In this document: positions 45,465 to 55,143 of the stretch, piece after piece
How the letters are laid out: each line of letters starts with the position of its first letter
Numbering within the stretch: position 1 is the first letter of the stretch
DNA from: Chryseobacterium antibioticum
GTDB lineage: Bacteria; Bacteroidota; Bacteroidia; Flavobacteriales; Weeksellaceae
Assembly (NCBI RefSeq): GCF_012927325.1
Contig: NZ_JABBGI010000004.1
Coordinates: 62,001-126,000 of the forward strand
Direction of reading: 5' to 3'
Length of the DNA stretch: 64,000 nucleotides
The notes under the pieces: model-generated
Database searches by the model: none
Told to the model about the DNA's origin: nothing
Seen by the model: only the letters and a program-made list of their open reading frames with translations
Made by a program: the position numbers and the translations under genes

Positions 45465-45851
45465 TTAAATCCACTTCTCAATAAGTTGAAGCCAGAATGC
45501 CCTTTCCTCATCAATCACAAAGACCGCAGATGATTTCCTTTGTGTCACCGTACTCCCCGTCGTCTGAATTTCAATATAGGAAGCCAATCCATGATTTTCC
45601 GTAGCGTACACCTCAATATCTTCAAGGACAATCTTTCGGTTAGGAAATTGACCATAGGCTCCTGGAAGCCATTCTGAAAATGCAGCTAAAGTGATGGTAT
45701 CATTATTACCAGTGATCATTTTAAAATCTTCATGAAAACCGTACAGAAGCTTTTCGTAAAGGTTCTCCTGATCCTCTTTTCCACGAAACCAAGCTTCAAT
45801 ATCGATATGGAATTCTTTGATTTCTCTAATAATTTTCTCTGTGTTATTCAT
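45465..45851 (-). CDS. Small NTF2/SnoaL-like (DUF4440-type) protein
   Basis: 128 aa. The N-terminal helix NNTEKIIREIKEFHIDIEAWFRGKEDQ, then LYGFHEDFKMITGNNDTITLAAFSEWLPGAYGQFPN and strands with VIDEERAFWLQLIEKWI at the end, fit the cone-shaped NTF2-like fold. The role is unknown. It is downstream of and on the same strand as the MFS exporter (42-nt gap). Confidence 0.75.
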   Translation of the reverse strand: MNNTEKIIREIKEFHIDIEAWFRGKEDQENLYEKLLYGFHEDFKMITGNNDTITLAAFSEWLPGAYGQFPNRKIVLEDIEVYATENHGLASYIEIQTTGSTVTQRKSSAVFVIDEERAFWLQLIEKWI

Positions 45852-45893
45852 AAGTTTAAATATATAATGTTTTGTATTAAAAAGGAAGGAAAC

Positions 45894-47273
45894 TTAGTTT
45901 TCCCGATATTTCAACAGCTTTCTATTGATGAAAATTCCTACGGTCTGAACCACAGCAATTAATAAGACCGCAAGAGCAAAAGCTTTTGGAAATCCTACAT
46001 ATTCTATAGCACTGAAAAAGACAGTTCCGATAAGGGTCCCACCAATTACACTACCGATCTGTATGCTGATACTGATCAAACCTGAGGCTTGGCCAGCTTT
46101 TTCTTTACTGACCAACGCAATGGTTTTCCGCATCATCACGGGCATAATAATACCATGACCCAATCCTGCCAAAAACAGACTGATATCCATTATCGGGGAT
46201 GGTTTCTCATAAAAAGCAATGAATAATGAAGTCAGGGTAAATCCAACAATTAGCAGACCCAAACCTGCATAGATCAGAGTATGTGAAGAAAGTTTTATCC
46301 TCGCAACAAGCAGCGGCCCAAGAAAGAAAGCTATCCCGTATGGAATAATAGCCAGGCCTGTTTCTATCGGATTCTGGTGCAAAAACTGCTGCAAATAGTA
46401 CGGATAACAGATAAACAGCCCTGACGTAAAATTATAAAAGAAAATAATCAGAAGGCAAAGAACAAATGGGCGGTGCCCCAAAAGAGTTGGGTCTATCAAT
46501 ACAGGCTTGGCCTCACGCAATGATTTGACCTCATATTTATAGAACATTACCAACACGAAAATCCCCGATAACAAAATGGCAAATATCCACCATGCCCAAT
46601 CGTATTTCCTGCCGAAAATAATGGGACATATGATCATCAGCAGTGAAAGGATGAGCAGGAATGCCCCGGTAAAATCAATATTTTGTCTTCTCTCTTCCCG
46701 GTTATTGTCCATTGTAAAATGAATACCGATCATACAGAGCAAGGTAACCGGTACATTCACCAGGAATACCATTTCCCATGAAAATACTGTCCAATGAAGG
46801 TTGAGCAGAAAGCCCCCCAGCAGTTGTCCCGCCACAGAAGCCAGTCCGAATACAGAACTGAATATGCTTACTGCTTTGGGCTGTTCATTGCTGTTGAACA
46901 GAACCCTGATGGAGGCCAGAACCTGCGGCGCCAGAAAAGATGCTCCAACTCCCTGAAACAGGCGGGCGATGATTAGAAATGTTATATCAGGAGAAAAGGC
47001 GCAGGCAAGGGATGAAAATAAAAAGATATATAATCCCAGGATAAATATTTTCTTTCGGCCATACAAATCTCCTAAACGACCGCCACAGACCACAAGGGCT
47101 GCGTAAGTGAGTCCATAAATGGCAACGACCATCTGCAGCTGATGATCACTGGCATTAAAAGCTTTTTTGATGGAAGGAAGGGCCATATTGACGATAAAAT
47201 AATCCAATGGAGAAAGAAAAGCTCCGGCGGTCAGATATCCAAGAGCCTGCCATCGTTTAGGATAGATATTCAT
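45894..47273 (-). CDS. MFS transporter, DHA2 (EmrB/QacA) type
   Basis: 459 aa with about 14 hydrophobic segments. Motif A is GGRLGDLYGRKKIFILG. Motif C-like region: LASVAGQLLGGFLLN. The N-terminal PLDYFIVNMALPSIKKAF resembles the D-x-x-I-V-N-V-A-L-P signature of the DHA2 drug/H+ antiporters. It is an inner membrane exporter of unknown substrate. It is divergent from an AraC regulator that probably controls it. Confidence 0.9.
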   Translation of the reverse strand: MNIYPKRWQALGYLTAGAFLSPLDYFIVNMALPSIKKAFNASDHQLQMVVAIYGLTYAALVVCGGRLGDLYGRKKIFILGLYIFLFSSLACAFSPDITFLIIARLFQGVGASFLAPQVLASIRVLFNSNEQPKAVSIFSSVFGLASVAGQLLGGFLLNLHWTVFSWEMVFLVNVPVTLLCMIGIHFTMDNNREERRQNIDFTGAFLLILSLLMIICPIIFGRKYDWAWWIFAILLSGIFVLVMFYKYEVKSLREAKPVLIDPTLLGHRPFVLCLLIIFFYNFTSGLFICYPYYLQQFLHQNPIETGLAIIPYGIAFFLGPLLVARIKLSSHTLIYAGLGLLIVGFTLTSLFIAFYEKPSPIMDISLFLAGLGHGIIMPVMMRKTIALVSKEKAGQASGLISISIQIGSVIGGTLIGTVFFSAIEYVGFPKAFALAVLLIAVVQTVGIFINRKLLKYREN

Positions 47274-47283
47274 ATTTTTTCTG

Positions 47284-47324
47284 CAAAATTAACCCCTTAT
47301 TGTACCTGTAAAATTGTACTTTTG
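47284..47324. promoter_or_regulatory. Divergent promoter region MFS/AraC
   Basis: The minus-strand -7 TAATTTTG (complement of 47284-47291) precedes the MFS gene by 10 nt. The plus-strand -7 TACTTTTG at 47317-47324 precedes the AraC gene by 22 nt. A direct repeat ATTGTAC (about 47300 and 47314) lies between them and may be an operator. The -33 boxes are weak. Confidence 0.5.
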
Positions 47325-47346
47325 GAGGAAAAATAAGTACTGAAAC

Positions 47347-48219
47347 ATGAAGTTGTTATCCGTTGAGCGCATTGATGTGAAGGAAATCAAGATTTGCCAT
47401 GAGGAAATCACTCTCAAAACAAAAACCTTTCTTTCACTGGTTTATGTTCTAAAGGGGAAGGGAATGCTTACTTATGATGAACGTACCATTACATTCAAAG
47501 CATGTAAGCTTTTTATTATTCCCCAACATCAGCTGTACCGTTTTAAAAGCGAAGATGCAGAACTGGCCGTTATCCAGTGCCCCATTGAATTCATTGATAA
47601 AATAAGACTGGAAGCAGACCGTATAGAGAGCTGTGAAAACCTCCATAAATTGCAGTATATTAGTACTAATTATCATGCAAGAGCCGGCTGTATATTCCGT
47701 AATAAGGATGATGAACGATTTGCTGAAGTCCTTATTGTACAGATTGCAAGGGAGTATAAGAATAAAACGAATGATTATCTGATCATCCGGAACGCGATCT
47801 CTATCCTGCTGAATCTTATTGCCAGAAATATTATATACAGTGAAACCTCCGATCTGCAGCAGAACACAAAAGCGTTCTCTGTCATGAAGATCATCACCTA
47901 TATCCAGGAGCATGTAAAAGATAAGGAGAAGACCAGGATTCATGCAATAGCAGATCATTTCGGGATTTCCAGAAATTATTTCGGAGAATATTTTAAGCAG
48001 CATACCGGTGTCTCTTATCAGGACTATCTGCTGGATTACCGCCTGAAACTGGTGGAAACCTACCTGAAGTACAGCAGTGTCCGACTCAGTGAAATCGCAT
48101 ATGAACTTCAGTTCAGTGATGAAAGTCATCTGTCCAAACTTTTTAAAAAACACAGGAGTATGACGCCTAAAGAATACAGAAAGAATGCTTTAATTAAACC
48201 CGATCACGAAGAAATTTAG
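47347..48219 (+). CDS. AraC family transcriptional regulator
   Basis: 290 aa. N-terminal cupin ligand domain (SLVYVLKGKGMLTYDERTITFKACKLFIIPQHQLYRFKSED), then the AraC double HTH: RIHAIADHFGISRNYFGEYFKQHTGVSYQDYLLDYRLKLV and RLSEIAYELQFSDESHLSKLFKKHRSMTPKEYRK. It is divergent from the MFS exporter. The inducer is unknown. Confidence 0.92.
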   Translation: MKLLSVERIDVKEIKICHEEITLKTKTFLSLVYVLKGKGMLTYDERTITFKACKLFIIPQHQLYRFKSEDAELAVIQCPIEFIDKIRLEADRIESCENLHKLQYISTNYHARAGCIFRNKDDERFAEVLIVQIAREYKNKTNDYLIIRNAISILLNLIARNIIYSETSDLQQNTKAFSVMKIITYIQEHVKDKEKTRIHAIADHFGISRNYFGEYFKQHTGVSYQDYLLDYRLKLVETYLKYSSVRLSEIAYELQFSDESHLSKLFKKHRSMTPKEYRKNALIKPDHEEI

Positions 48220-48284
48220 GGGTAGTTTGTTTTTCCCGACTTTATAACTTCCCTCTTCAGGCACCCAGCTTCCTTTCCTGAAAT

Positions 48285-48911
48285 TCAATACTTCGTCAAT
48301 ATCTCCATCAGCATCAGTATAGATACCAATTTTTTAGAAGACTGGTATTCCGGATTCAGCTGGTCCCGTATTTCCCCTAAAGCTTTGCTTAATTTATTAC
48401 TTACGGTTTTGTTGCTGATGCCTAAAGCTTCTGCCGTTTCTTCAACGGACATATTTCTTCTGATTCTCATGTCATACACACTCTGCTCCGTGGAAGGAAG
48501 CTGTGAAACCACCTCGTCAATCATAGACAGTAAAGCAGAGACCTCATTTTCTTCCAGGATTTCAAAATATTCTGTATCTGATATATCCATTTCTCCCGAA
48601 GGATCAAATTCGTCAATACTAATGGTAGACGGTATCTTTTTAGAGCTGTTATAATGATCGATGATCCGGTAATGAAGGTATCGGAGCAGGTATCCTTTTG
48701 CACTTTCTGATTCATCGGTATGGATGGAAGCCGTATCCTCAAGAATCTTGATCCAAAGGTTCTGAAGAAGCTCCTCAGACATTTCTTTGTCTCTCGTTCT
48801 CATGAACACAAAACGGTAAAGACTATCCCAGTACCGTTCATAAAACAGCATGAATGCAGGACGGTCCCCGGATCTTATTCTCTTTAATATTATATGGTCT
48901 GTAGGCTTCAT
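48285..48911 (-). CDS. ECF-type RNA polymerase sigma-70 factor
   Basis: 208 aa. Region 2: FMLFYERYWDSLYRFVFMRTRDKEMSEELLQNLWIKIL. Region 4: QLPSTEQSVYDMRIRRNMSVEETAEALGISNKTVSNKLSKALGEI. It carries a short extra C-terminal tail (YQSSKKLVSILMLMEILTKY). It lies head-to-head with a FecR anti-sigma gene followed by an STN-TonB receptor, the Bacteroidota surface-signalling arrangement. A -7 box TAATTTTG (complement of 48922-48929) is 10 nt before its start. Confidence 0.92.
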   Translation of the reverse strand: MKPTDHIILKRIRSGDRPAFMLFYERYWDSLYRFVFMRTRDKEMSEELLQNLWIKILEDTASIHTDESESAKGYLLRYLHYRIIDHYNSSKKIPSTISIDEFDPSGEMDISDTEYFEILEENEVSALLSMIDEVVSQLPSTEQSVYDMRIRRNMSVEETAEALGISNKTVSNKLSKALGEIRDQLNPEYQSSKKLVSILMLMEILTKY

Positions 48912-49141
48912 ATTGGTATCGCAAAATTACCTAAAGGAAAATTAACTTTTTATGAACTTTGGGGATTCTAAGATTAATTATTTCTGAAAAATATCCCCAT
49001 AATGTGAATCAAATGTTGATAAAATAGCAAATCTGATTAAAATTATTAACAGGCTGGTTTTAATGTGAATACAATATTAAGAACCACCTGGGGAAGTTTT
49101 TCATTTTCACAGTCTTATAGATAGAAGTATCTGTGAATACC

Positions 49142-50101
49142 ATGAAATATTTTATGAAAAGCCAACAATATAAGAATACTGCAGCTTTCGTTTTTAAGCT
49201 CTGGCAAAGGGAAGTTTCTGAAGAGAAAATCTCAGAAAAAGAAGATGAATTATTAAGTCAGTGGAAAAATCAGGCAGAAGAAGAACTGGATACGATTCAT
49301 ATGAAAGAATCTAAAGAAAGAGTTTTATCTGCATTGGAACTGTATTTTATCAAACCTGTAAAAAATGCCCCGGTTTATCAATTAAAAAAATACGCTTACG
49401 CTGCTGCGGCTGTAGTGATACTTCTGCTGTCAATAGGAGGAATCCTTACTTACCATACTTTTTTTAAACCGGATACCTATACTGCTGACTCCGGAAATCG
49501 GACCATCTATCTGAAAGATGGTTCCGTAGTGACTTTATTAAAAGGAGCAGAACTTACCGTCGATAAATCGTTTCCTGCTTCCACAAGGATTGTAGATCTG
49601 AAAGGGGATGCTGTTTTTTCTGTAGCCAAATCAAAAACACATCCATTCATTGTACAGGCAGACGGTTTCAGTACCAAAGTATTGGGAACTGTTTTTAAAA
49701 TCTCCCAGTCCGGAAAAGATAAATCCGTACACCTTTATGAAGGAAAAGTGGCTGTATCTTCCGTTGGAACGGAAGTTTCCTACCTGAAGCCCAATCAGAA
49801 GTGGACGAATTTCGGGATAGCTCATACCACAGCAGTGATATCCATCACTACAGAAAAGAAATCAGGGATACAGAAAACAGAATTGCTGTCATTAAGCTTC
49901 AATGATGTTTCATTTAAAGAAGTTGCAGATGTGATGCAGGCCAACTATAAAATCAAGATTATATACCCGAAGGAGACTGCTGAGAAAAGGATTACAGCAG
50001 ACTTTACTGGAGGTGCAGCTGATGAAAATATGGAAGCACTGGCATTTATACTGGGATTGGAAGTGCATAAAGAAGATCATATCTACACCTTGAAAAAATA
50101 G
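49142..50101 (+). CDS. FecR family anti-sigma protein
   Basis: 319 aa from ATG 49142; ATG 49154 is an alternative. The cytosolic N-terminal helices contact sigma (AAFVFKLWQREVSEEKISEKEDELLSQW). TM at about 83-105 (YAYAAAAVVILLLSIGGIL). Periplasmic FecR beta domain: GNRTIYLKDGSVVTLLKGAELTVDKSF and VLGTVFKISQ. The C-terminal DUF4974 (LSLSFNDVSFKEVADVMQANYKIKIIY) mimics an STN partner and should contact the STN domain of the next gene's receptor. Start-to-start spacing from the divergent sigma gene is 230 nt. Confidence 0.92.
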   Translation: MKYFMKSQQYKNTAAFVFKLWQREVSEEKISEKEDELLSQWKNQAEEELDTIHMKESKERVLSALELYFIKPVKNAPVYQLKKYAYAAAAVVILLLSIGGILTYHTFFKPDTYTADSGNRTIYLKDGSVVTLLKGAELTVDKSFPASTRIVDLKGDAVFSVAKSKTHPFIVQADGFSTKVLGTVFKISQSGKDKSVHLYEGKVAVSSVGTEVSYLKPNQKWTNFGIAHTTAVISITTEKKSGIQKTELLSLSFNDVSFKEVADVMQANYKIKIIYPKETAEKRITADFTGGAADENMEALAFILGLEVHKEDHIYTLKK

Positions 50102-50162
50102 AAATCAACCTCGAGAATTAACACTAAAAAATAAACTTTTAATCAAAAGAGAATTTGAACAT

Positions 50163-53100
50163 ATGAAAAGATTGAAATGCGGTCTTACCGTTGCGGCAGT
50201 ATTTTTTACGGTAGCAGCCGAAGCACAGGAACTGGTCCAGAAAGTATCATTTACTGTCCCGGCAAGCAGACCTCTTATTGAGGTGCTGGAAGATTTTGCC
50301 GGAAAAACGGGAATGCGGTTGGCTTATTCTAAAATGGATATCAAAGAACTGAAAGTGAAAGGCGTAAAATGTGAAAATACTTCTGTCAACAACTGTCTTA
50401 AAGATATTACAAGCGGACTTCCGGTAGCATTCCGTCTCCGCGGAGATCTGATTTCAATAAAATATGAGGGCACAGGTATTTCTGTAACAGGAGACGGCCG
50501 GATTTCCGGTAAAATAGTCGACGAAATCGGAAATCCCGTTACCGGAGCTGAAGTTACGATTGCAAAGAAGACTATCCTAACCGATAACAACGGCGATTTT
50601 GTAGTGGATCTTCCTTCAGGAATTTATACACTTACTGTAAAAGCTTCAAAATACAGCCCGCTGAGGGTAGAAAAACTTTCAGTCAGCAATAATGAAACCA
50701 GTATGGTGTCATTTGCCATGAAACAGGCATCGGATAAAATAACAGATATTAAAGAAGTGGTCATTACGGCCACTCGAAAAGCTGATACCCAGGCAGGACT
50801 TCTCGCCCAACAGAAAAAAGCGGCTCAGATGAGTGACGGAATCTCTGCTGAACAGATCGCAAAAACTCCCGATAATGATGTTGGTGGAACATTGAAAAGA
50901 GTAACGGGGATCACGACGATCGATAATAAATATGTAGTGGTACGTTCCATGGGAGAACGTTGGAATACAGCAGCGATGGACGGGATCAACCTTCCAAGTA
51001 CTGAGGCATATAACCAGAATTTTTCATTTGATATTATTCCTACCTCGATGGTGGAAAGCATAGTGGTGAGCAAAACCGCAACACCGGATATGAATGCCAG
51101 CTTTGCAGGCGGTTATGTAGAAGTAAGAACCAAAGATATTCCCAATGAAAATTTTACGACAGTAAGCGTAGGCACTTCCTATAATGACCAGTCGGCCTTT
51201 AAAGAATTTCTGACCCGTAAGCAGGGAAAATATGATTATTTCGGATATGATGACGGAACAAGAGATTTTCCTAAAGGCCTGGAAGCTACAGACTGGAACA
51301 ATCCTCTGTTTTTTGAACAGTCTAAAAGATTTACCAATGACAACTTTAGCACCTTCAGGACTAAAGCTGATATGGGATCAAACTTGCAGGTGGCTCTGGG
51401 AAGAACTTTTGCCCTTAACAATAACAATAAATGGGGATTTGCCGGAGCATTTACTGTCAGGAATGAACAGAATAAACTGGATATTGACCACACAGGAAGA
51501 GGAAACTGGCTGGACACCACAGTACCTTATGATCCGGACTGGCAGGCGAATGGGACAGATCCTATAGTGTTTTACAATTTCAAAAACAAAGGAGTCTCTT
51601 ATAATTATAATTCTACGTTAGCAGGAATGTTGAATTTCGGACTACAACTAGGCAAAAATAGAATTTCCTTCCGTAATTCTTACACCCATATCTACGATAA
51701 TACATTGACCCGAGTGACAGGCTGGAACGAATATACAGGAGGTAGCGGAATGGCAGCCAATGCTGAAGCCTCCTATAATTATCTGTATCACGGAATTATT
51801 CCTAATAATGATCCTGCACAGATCAAAGGTTTAGACAAACCTTATACAGACAATACCAATTACCCTATTTACCAGACGCTTTTGCAGAATAAACTGGAAG
51901 GAAATCATAAAATAGGAAATGCAGAAATCAACTGGTTTGCTGCACGGACAGGCGTGAAATCTGATACTAAAGATTATACACAATACCTGAGTCTTTATGA
52001 TTTTATAGGCAGTGAGATCCTTACCTATCACAGGATCTATAATTCCGGATCCAATTTTTACAGAGGATATATCGCCAATAAGGAAACGGATTATAATTAT
52101 GGAACTTCCGTCAAATGGAATATGGACGCGGGAAACTTTAAAAATGATATTAAAGCAGGTTATGCGGGTGTTATAAAAAACAATACCAACCAACAGGAGA
52201 AGTTTTTTTTAAGAGTGGATGAAAACAGGGATGTTCCGAGCAGCGAAAAAAACTTTATCACCATGTACGGCTCTTTAGCGCAATGGTTTGACGGCTCTAA
52301 ATATGTGCCGGGAGGAATAGGCTGGCAAACCAGACCTATGTATAAAAATGATAAATATGAAGGAAAAGTGACCCAAAATGCATTCTATGTGATGTTTGAC
52401 AACAGATGGAAGAATAAGTTAAGACTGGTTTGGGGAATTCGTGCAGAATATTTTAAGTATGACCTTATTTCTCAACAGTTGGACACTTCAGATAATCAAA
52501 CGGTTACAAAAGCTCCTGTAGATGATAAGCCATGGCAATGGATGCCTTCCGCGAACTTCACTTACAGCCCTACCAATAAGATCAATCTAAGGCTTGCCTA
52601 CAACAAAACGGTTATTCGCCCTCAGTTCAATGAGAGAACGGGACTGCCGTATTTTGATCCGGTAGCCAACGGTTTGATTTATAATACAGAAATGACCTCA
52701 GCGGTAGTCAATAATTATGATTTTAAATTTGAATGGTTTCCGGGTCTGGGTGAAATATTCTCTGCAGGATTATATTACAAGGATATCGATAGGCCTATTG
52801 AGCGTGAAGGACGTCTTTCCAACGAAGGAAACCTGTTTCTGTACAACGGAAATTCTAAAAATGCAAACCTGAAAGGAGTAGAAGTGGAAGTACGGAAAAA
52901 TCTGGGCTTTATCGCAGAGGGATCTCTTTTAGAGAAACTATATATCAATGGAAACTTCACCTATAACACAACGAAAGTAATCGCTTTTAAAGACCAGTAT
53001 AAAACGGGTGATAATGATCCAACCTACGAAGTGGAAAGACCTCTTTACGGACAGACCCCGTACGCCTATAATTTAGGAATGACCTACGATGGAAACCGTT

Positions 53101-53471
53101 TAAATGCCAGTTTTTTATACAATGCCAAAGGCGACCAGTACATCACTGTAGGATATGCCTATAACGGTGAGGAAATACAGCGTCCGTATGCGGTAGCAGA
53201 TGCCCAGGTTTCCTATAAATTCTTAAGAAACAGAAATCTGGAAGTTAAATTCAATGTCAGAAACCTTTTCAACAGGGTGAAAGAGTTTTATAACAATTTC
53301 AACTCCTATTCGGTGCCAAACGGATCTGCGGGAAGTACGATATCAACAGATCGGGAGGCGTGGCAACTTCTTCCCGGAGCTACGGACAAATATGACAAAA
53401 ATATCGATAAGATTACATTCCGTGCTTACAGTGGAAGGATATTCGGGGTAAGCGTGAACTATACCTTTTAA
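50163..53471 (+). CDS. STN-containing TonB-dependent outer membrane receptor
   Basis: 1102 aa. Signal peptide to AEAQ. STN domain about 35-90 (ASRPLIEVLEDFAGKTGMRLAYS), carboxypeptidase-regulatory-like beta domain about 115-190 (ISGKIVDEIGNPVTGAEVTIAKKTILTDNNGDFVV), TonB plug from about 200 (KEVVITATRKADTQAG to ATPDMNASFAGGYVEVRTKD), then a 22-strand barrel ending FGVSVNYTF. The STN domain makes it a transducer that signals occupancy to FecR and sigma. The ligand is unknown. It is co-transcribed with FecR (61-nt gap). Confidence 0.93.
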   Translation: MKRLKCGLTVAAVFFTVAAEAQELVQKVSFTVPASRPLIEVLEDFAGKTGMRLAYSKMDIKELKVKGVKCENTSVNNCLKDITSGLPVAFRLRGDLISIKYEGTGISVTGDGRISGKIVDEIGNPVTGAEVTIAKKTILTDNNGDFVVDLPSGIYTLTVKASKYSPLRVEKLSVSNNETSMVSFAMKQASDKITDIKEVVITATRKADTQAGLLAQQKKAAQMSDGISAEQIAKTPDNDVGGTLKRVTGITTIDNKYVVVRSMGERWNTAAMDGINLPSTEAYNQNFSFDIIPTSMVESIVVSKTATPDMNASFAGGYVEVRTKDIPNENFTTVSVGTSYNDQSAFKEFLTRKQGKYDYFGYDDGTRDFPKGLEATDWNNPLFFEQSKRFTNDNFSTFRTKADMGSNLQVALGRTFALNNNNKWGFAGAFTVRNEQNKLDIDHTGRGNWLDTTVPYDPDWQANGTDPIVFYNFKNKGVSYNYNSTLAGMLNFGLQLGKNRISFRNSYTHIYDNTLTRVTGWNEYTGGSGMAANAEASYNYLYHGIIPNNDPAQIKGLDKPYTDNTNYPIYQTLLQNKLEGNHKIGNAEINWFAARTGVKSDTKDYTQYLSLYDFIGSEILTYHRIYNSGSNFYRGYIANKETDYNYGTSVKWNMDAGNFKNDIKAGYAGVIKNNTNQQEKFFLRVDENRDVPSSEKNFITMYGSLAQWFDGSKYVPGGIGWQTRPMYKNDKYEGKVTQNAFYVMFDNRWKNKLRLVWGIRAEYFKYDLISQQLDTSDNQTVTKAPVDDKPWQWMPSANFTYSPTNKINLRLAYNKTVIRPQFNERTGLPYFDPVANGLIYNTEMTSAVVNNYDFKFEWFPGLGEIFSAGLYYKDIDRPIEREGRLSNEGNLFLYNGNSKNANLKGVEVEVRKNLGFIAEGSLLEKLYINGNFTYNTTKVIAFKDQYKTGDNDPTYEVERPLYGQTPYAYNLGMTYDGNRLNASFLYNAKGDQYITVGYAYNGEEIQRPYAVADAQVSYKFLRNRNLEVKFNVRNLFNRVKEFYNNFNSYSVPNGSAGSTISTDREAWQLLPGATDKYDKNIDKITFRAYSGRIFGVSVNYTF

Positions 53472-53768
53472 AAGATTATAAAAAACAGAATAAAGAGCTC
53501 ATTAATGCAATGTACAGGTTTCGGAAACCTGAGGACGATCCGGATCAATACTGATGATGCGCACAGCAGTACCGGATCAGATAAAAACCGGACGCTGTTA
53601 TTTTTCCCGGATAGCAGTGGATAAGCAGGGAACCCCGGCAGGACAGCTCCTCCTGAAATGCAGGGTGAATATAAAACCAAATCGCAGGAATATAGAGGCG
53701 GATGTTCCTAAATATTAAAAATTTCGGTCATAAAAATAATATAACCGGATCTAGTAAAAATTATAACA
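53472..53768 (+). other. Structured leader between TonB receptor and beta-helix lipoprotein
   Basis: 297 bp, unusually GC-rich at its left half. It contains a perfect 7-bp hairpin CAGGTTT-CGG-AAACCTG (53515-53531) without a T run, and a 39-codon frame starting at the ATG near 53505 (begins MQCTGFGNLRTIRINTDD). The frame is not recognised. It may be an untranslated region, RNA-processing site or small peptide. Confidence 0.4.
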
Positions 53769-55067
53769 ATGAAAAAACTAACTTTAATTGCTGTTGCAGC
53801 ATTATCTCTTACTGCTTGTCAAAATGATCACCTTGCAGATTCTTCTACTCCGTTTGAAATGCAGTCTGCTTCTGCTGAATATATTACAGCTTCTTCACTT
53901 CCTGTAACAAGTGTAAGCGGTGATATTACTTCAAGTACAACCTGGAGTGGTGTGGTAGAACTTGACGGTATCGTAACGGTAAAGAACGGTGCTAAATTAA
54001 CAATCCAGCCAGGAACTTTCATTAAAGCAAAACCAAATGCAGCGAATACTGCTACAGGAGTTCTTGTGATTTCTAAAGCAGGTTCTATTGATGCTACAGG
54101 TACAGAATCTCAGCCGATTATTTTTACAAGTTATAAACTGTTAGACGGAGATGAAAATACAACGGCTGCTCCTGGTGACTTCGGTGGGGTGATTATGTTA
54201 GGTAATGCACCTACCAATACACCTGATACTAAAACGATTGAAGGATTAACGGGTTCAGATTTTTATTACGGAGGTACCAATGCAGCTCACAACGGGGGAA
54301 CATTGAAATATGTTCGTATTGAATTTGCAGGATTCGATCTTTTTGCTCCAAACTCAGGAAACGAAATCAACGGACTTACTTTAGGAGGTGTTGGAAACGG
54401 TACTACTTTAGATCATATCCAGGTTTCTTACGGTAAAGATGACTCTTTTGAATTCTTCGGAGGTACAGTGAATGCTTCTAACCTGGTTTCTTTTGCTGCG
54501 GATGATGATAACTTTGACTTCGACAATGGATATACAGGAACCATCACATGTGCACTGGCTTTAGCTGATTACAATTCTACACACAGTCTTAGCGGATCAA
54601 GCCCGGACTCAAACGGTATTGAGCTTGATAACAATGCAGACGGTTCTGTTACCCCGCTTATTACCAATCCTGTCATCAACAATCTTACGATAATAGGTGC
54701 TAAAAGCGGTATCTCTGGTCAGGGATCAGCATACGAAAACGGAATCCATATCAGAAGAAGAGGTAAATTAACCTTAAACAACGTAGTTGTTTCAGGATAT
54801 CCTGTAGGAATCAAAGTAGAAGGTACAGGTTCTGAACTTTCTTCAGTTTCCAACCTAAACTCGATCCAGGTACACGGATTTACAACTTCTGTTACAGGTA
54901 CAGGTACATCAGGAATTCCTGCTGCCAACCTATTAACAGGAACTACAGCTTCATCTTGGGGTATGAGCCAGCCGTTCTTCAACGAAGGACCATGGAACGT
55001 ATCTCCTAGAAACTGTGGAAACTTCCAGGGAACTTGGACAAAATATAACTTCTCTATTCAGGAATAA
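53769..55067 (+). CDS. Surface lipoprotein with right-handed beta-helix
   Basis: 432 aa. Lipoprotein signal LTLIAVAALSLTAC-QNDH. From about residue 45 a repetitive beta-helix-like pattern appears: SSTTWSGVVELDGIVTVKNGAKLTIQPGTFIKA, then GSIDATGTESQPIIFTS, LGGVGNGTTLDHIQVSYG, NLVSFAADDDNFDFDNGYTG. Asp-rich stretches (ADDDNFDFDN) could bind Ca2+. It is probably exposed on the outer membrane as a binding partner of the TonB receptor. A terminator follows, so this may be the most abundant product of the locus. Confidence 0.82.
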   Translation: MKKLTLIAVAALSLTACQNDHLADSSTPFEMQSASAEYITASSLPVTSVSGDITSSTTWSGVVELDGIVTVKNGAKLTIQPGTFIKAKPNAANTATGVLVISKAGSIDATGTESQPIIFTSYKLLDGDENTTAAPGDFGGVIMLGNAPTNTPDTKTIEGLTGSDFYYGGTNAAHNGGTLKYVRIEFAGFDLFAPNSGNEINGLTLGGVGNGTTLDHIQVSYGKDDSFEFFGGTVNASNLVSFAADDDNFDFDNGYTGTITCALALADYNSTHSLSGSSPDSNGIELDNNADGSVTPLITNPVINNLTIIGAKSGISGQGSAYENGIHIRRRGKLTLNNVVVSGYPVGIKVEGTGSELSSVSNLNSIQVHGFTTSVTGTGTSGIPAANLLTGTTASSWGMSQPFFNEGPWNVSPRNCGNFQGTWTKYNFSIQE

Positions 55068-55078
55068 AAACCTTACAT

Positions 55079-55119
55079 GCAGGGGAAGCTTCCCATGTCT
55101 TTCCCTGCTTTTTATTTTT
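55079..55119 (+). terminator. Terminator after beta-helix lipoprotein gene
   Basis: GCAGGGGAA pairs with TTTCCCTGC (G-U allowed) across 12 nt and is followed by TTTTTATTTTT. It probably reduces read-through into the T9SS gene. Confidence 0.7.
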
Positions 55120-55143
55120 CAAAAATCTCTAATAATCTGTATT

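Noticed and set aside
47449..48153. 234-aa minus-strand frame
   Set aside because: It lies entirely antisense to the well-supported AraC gene and has no recognisable domain.
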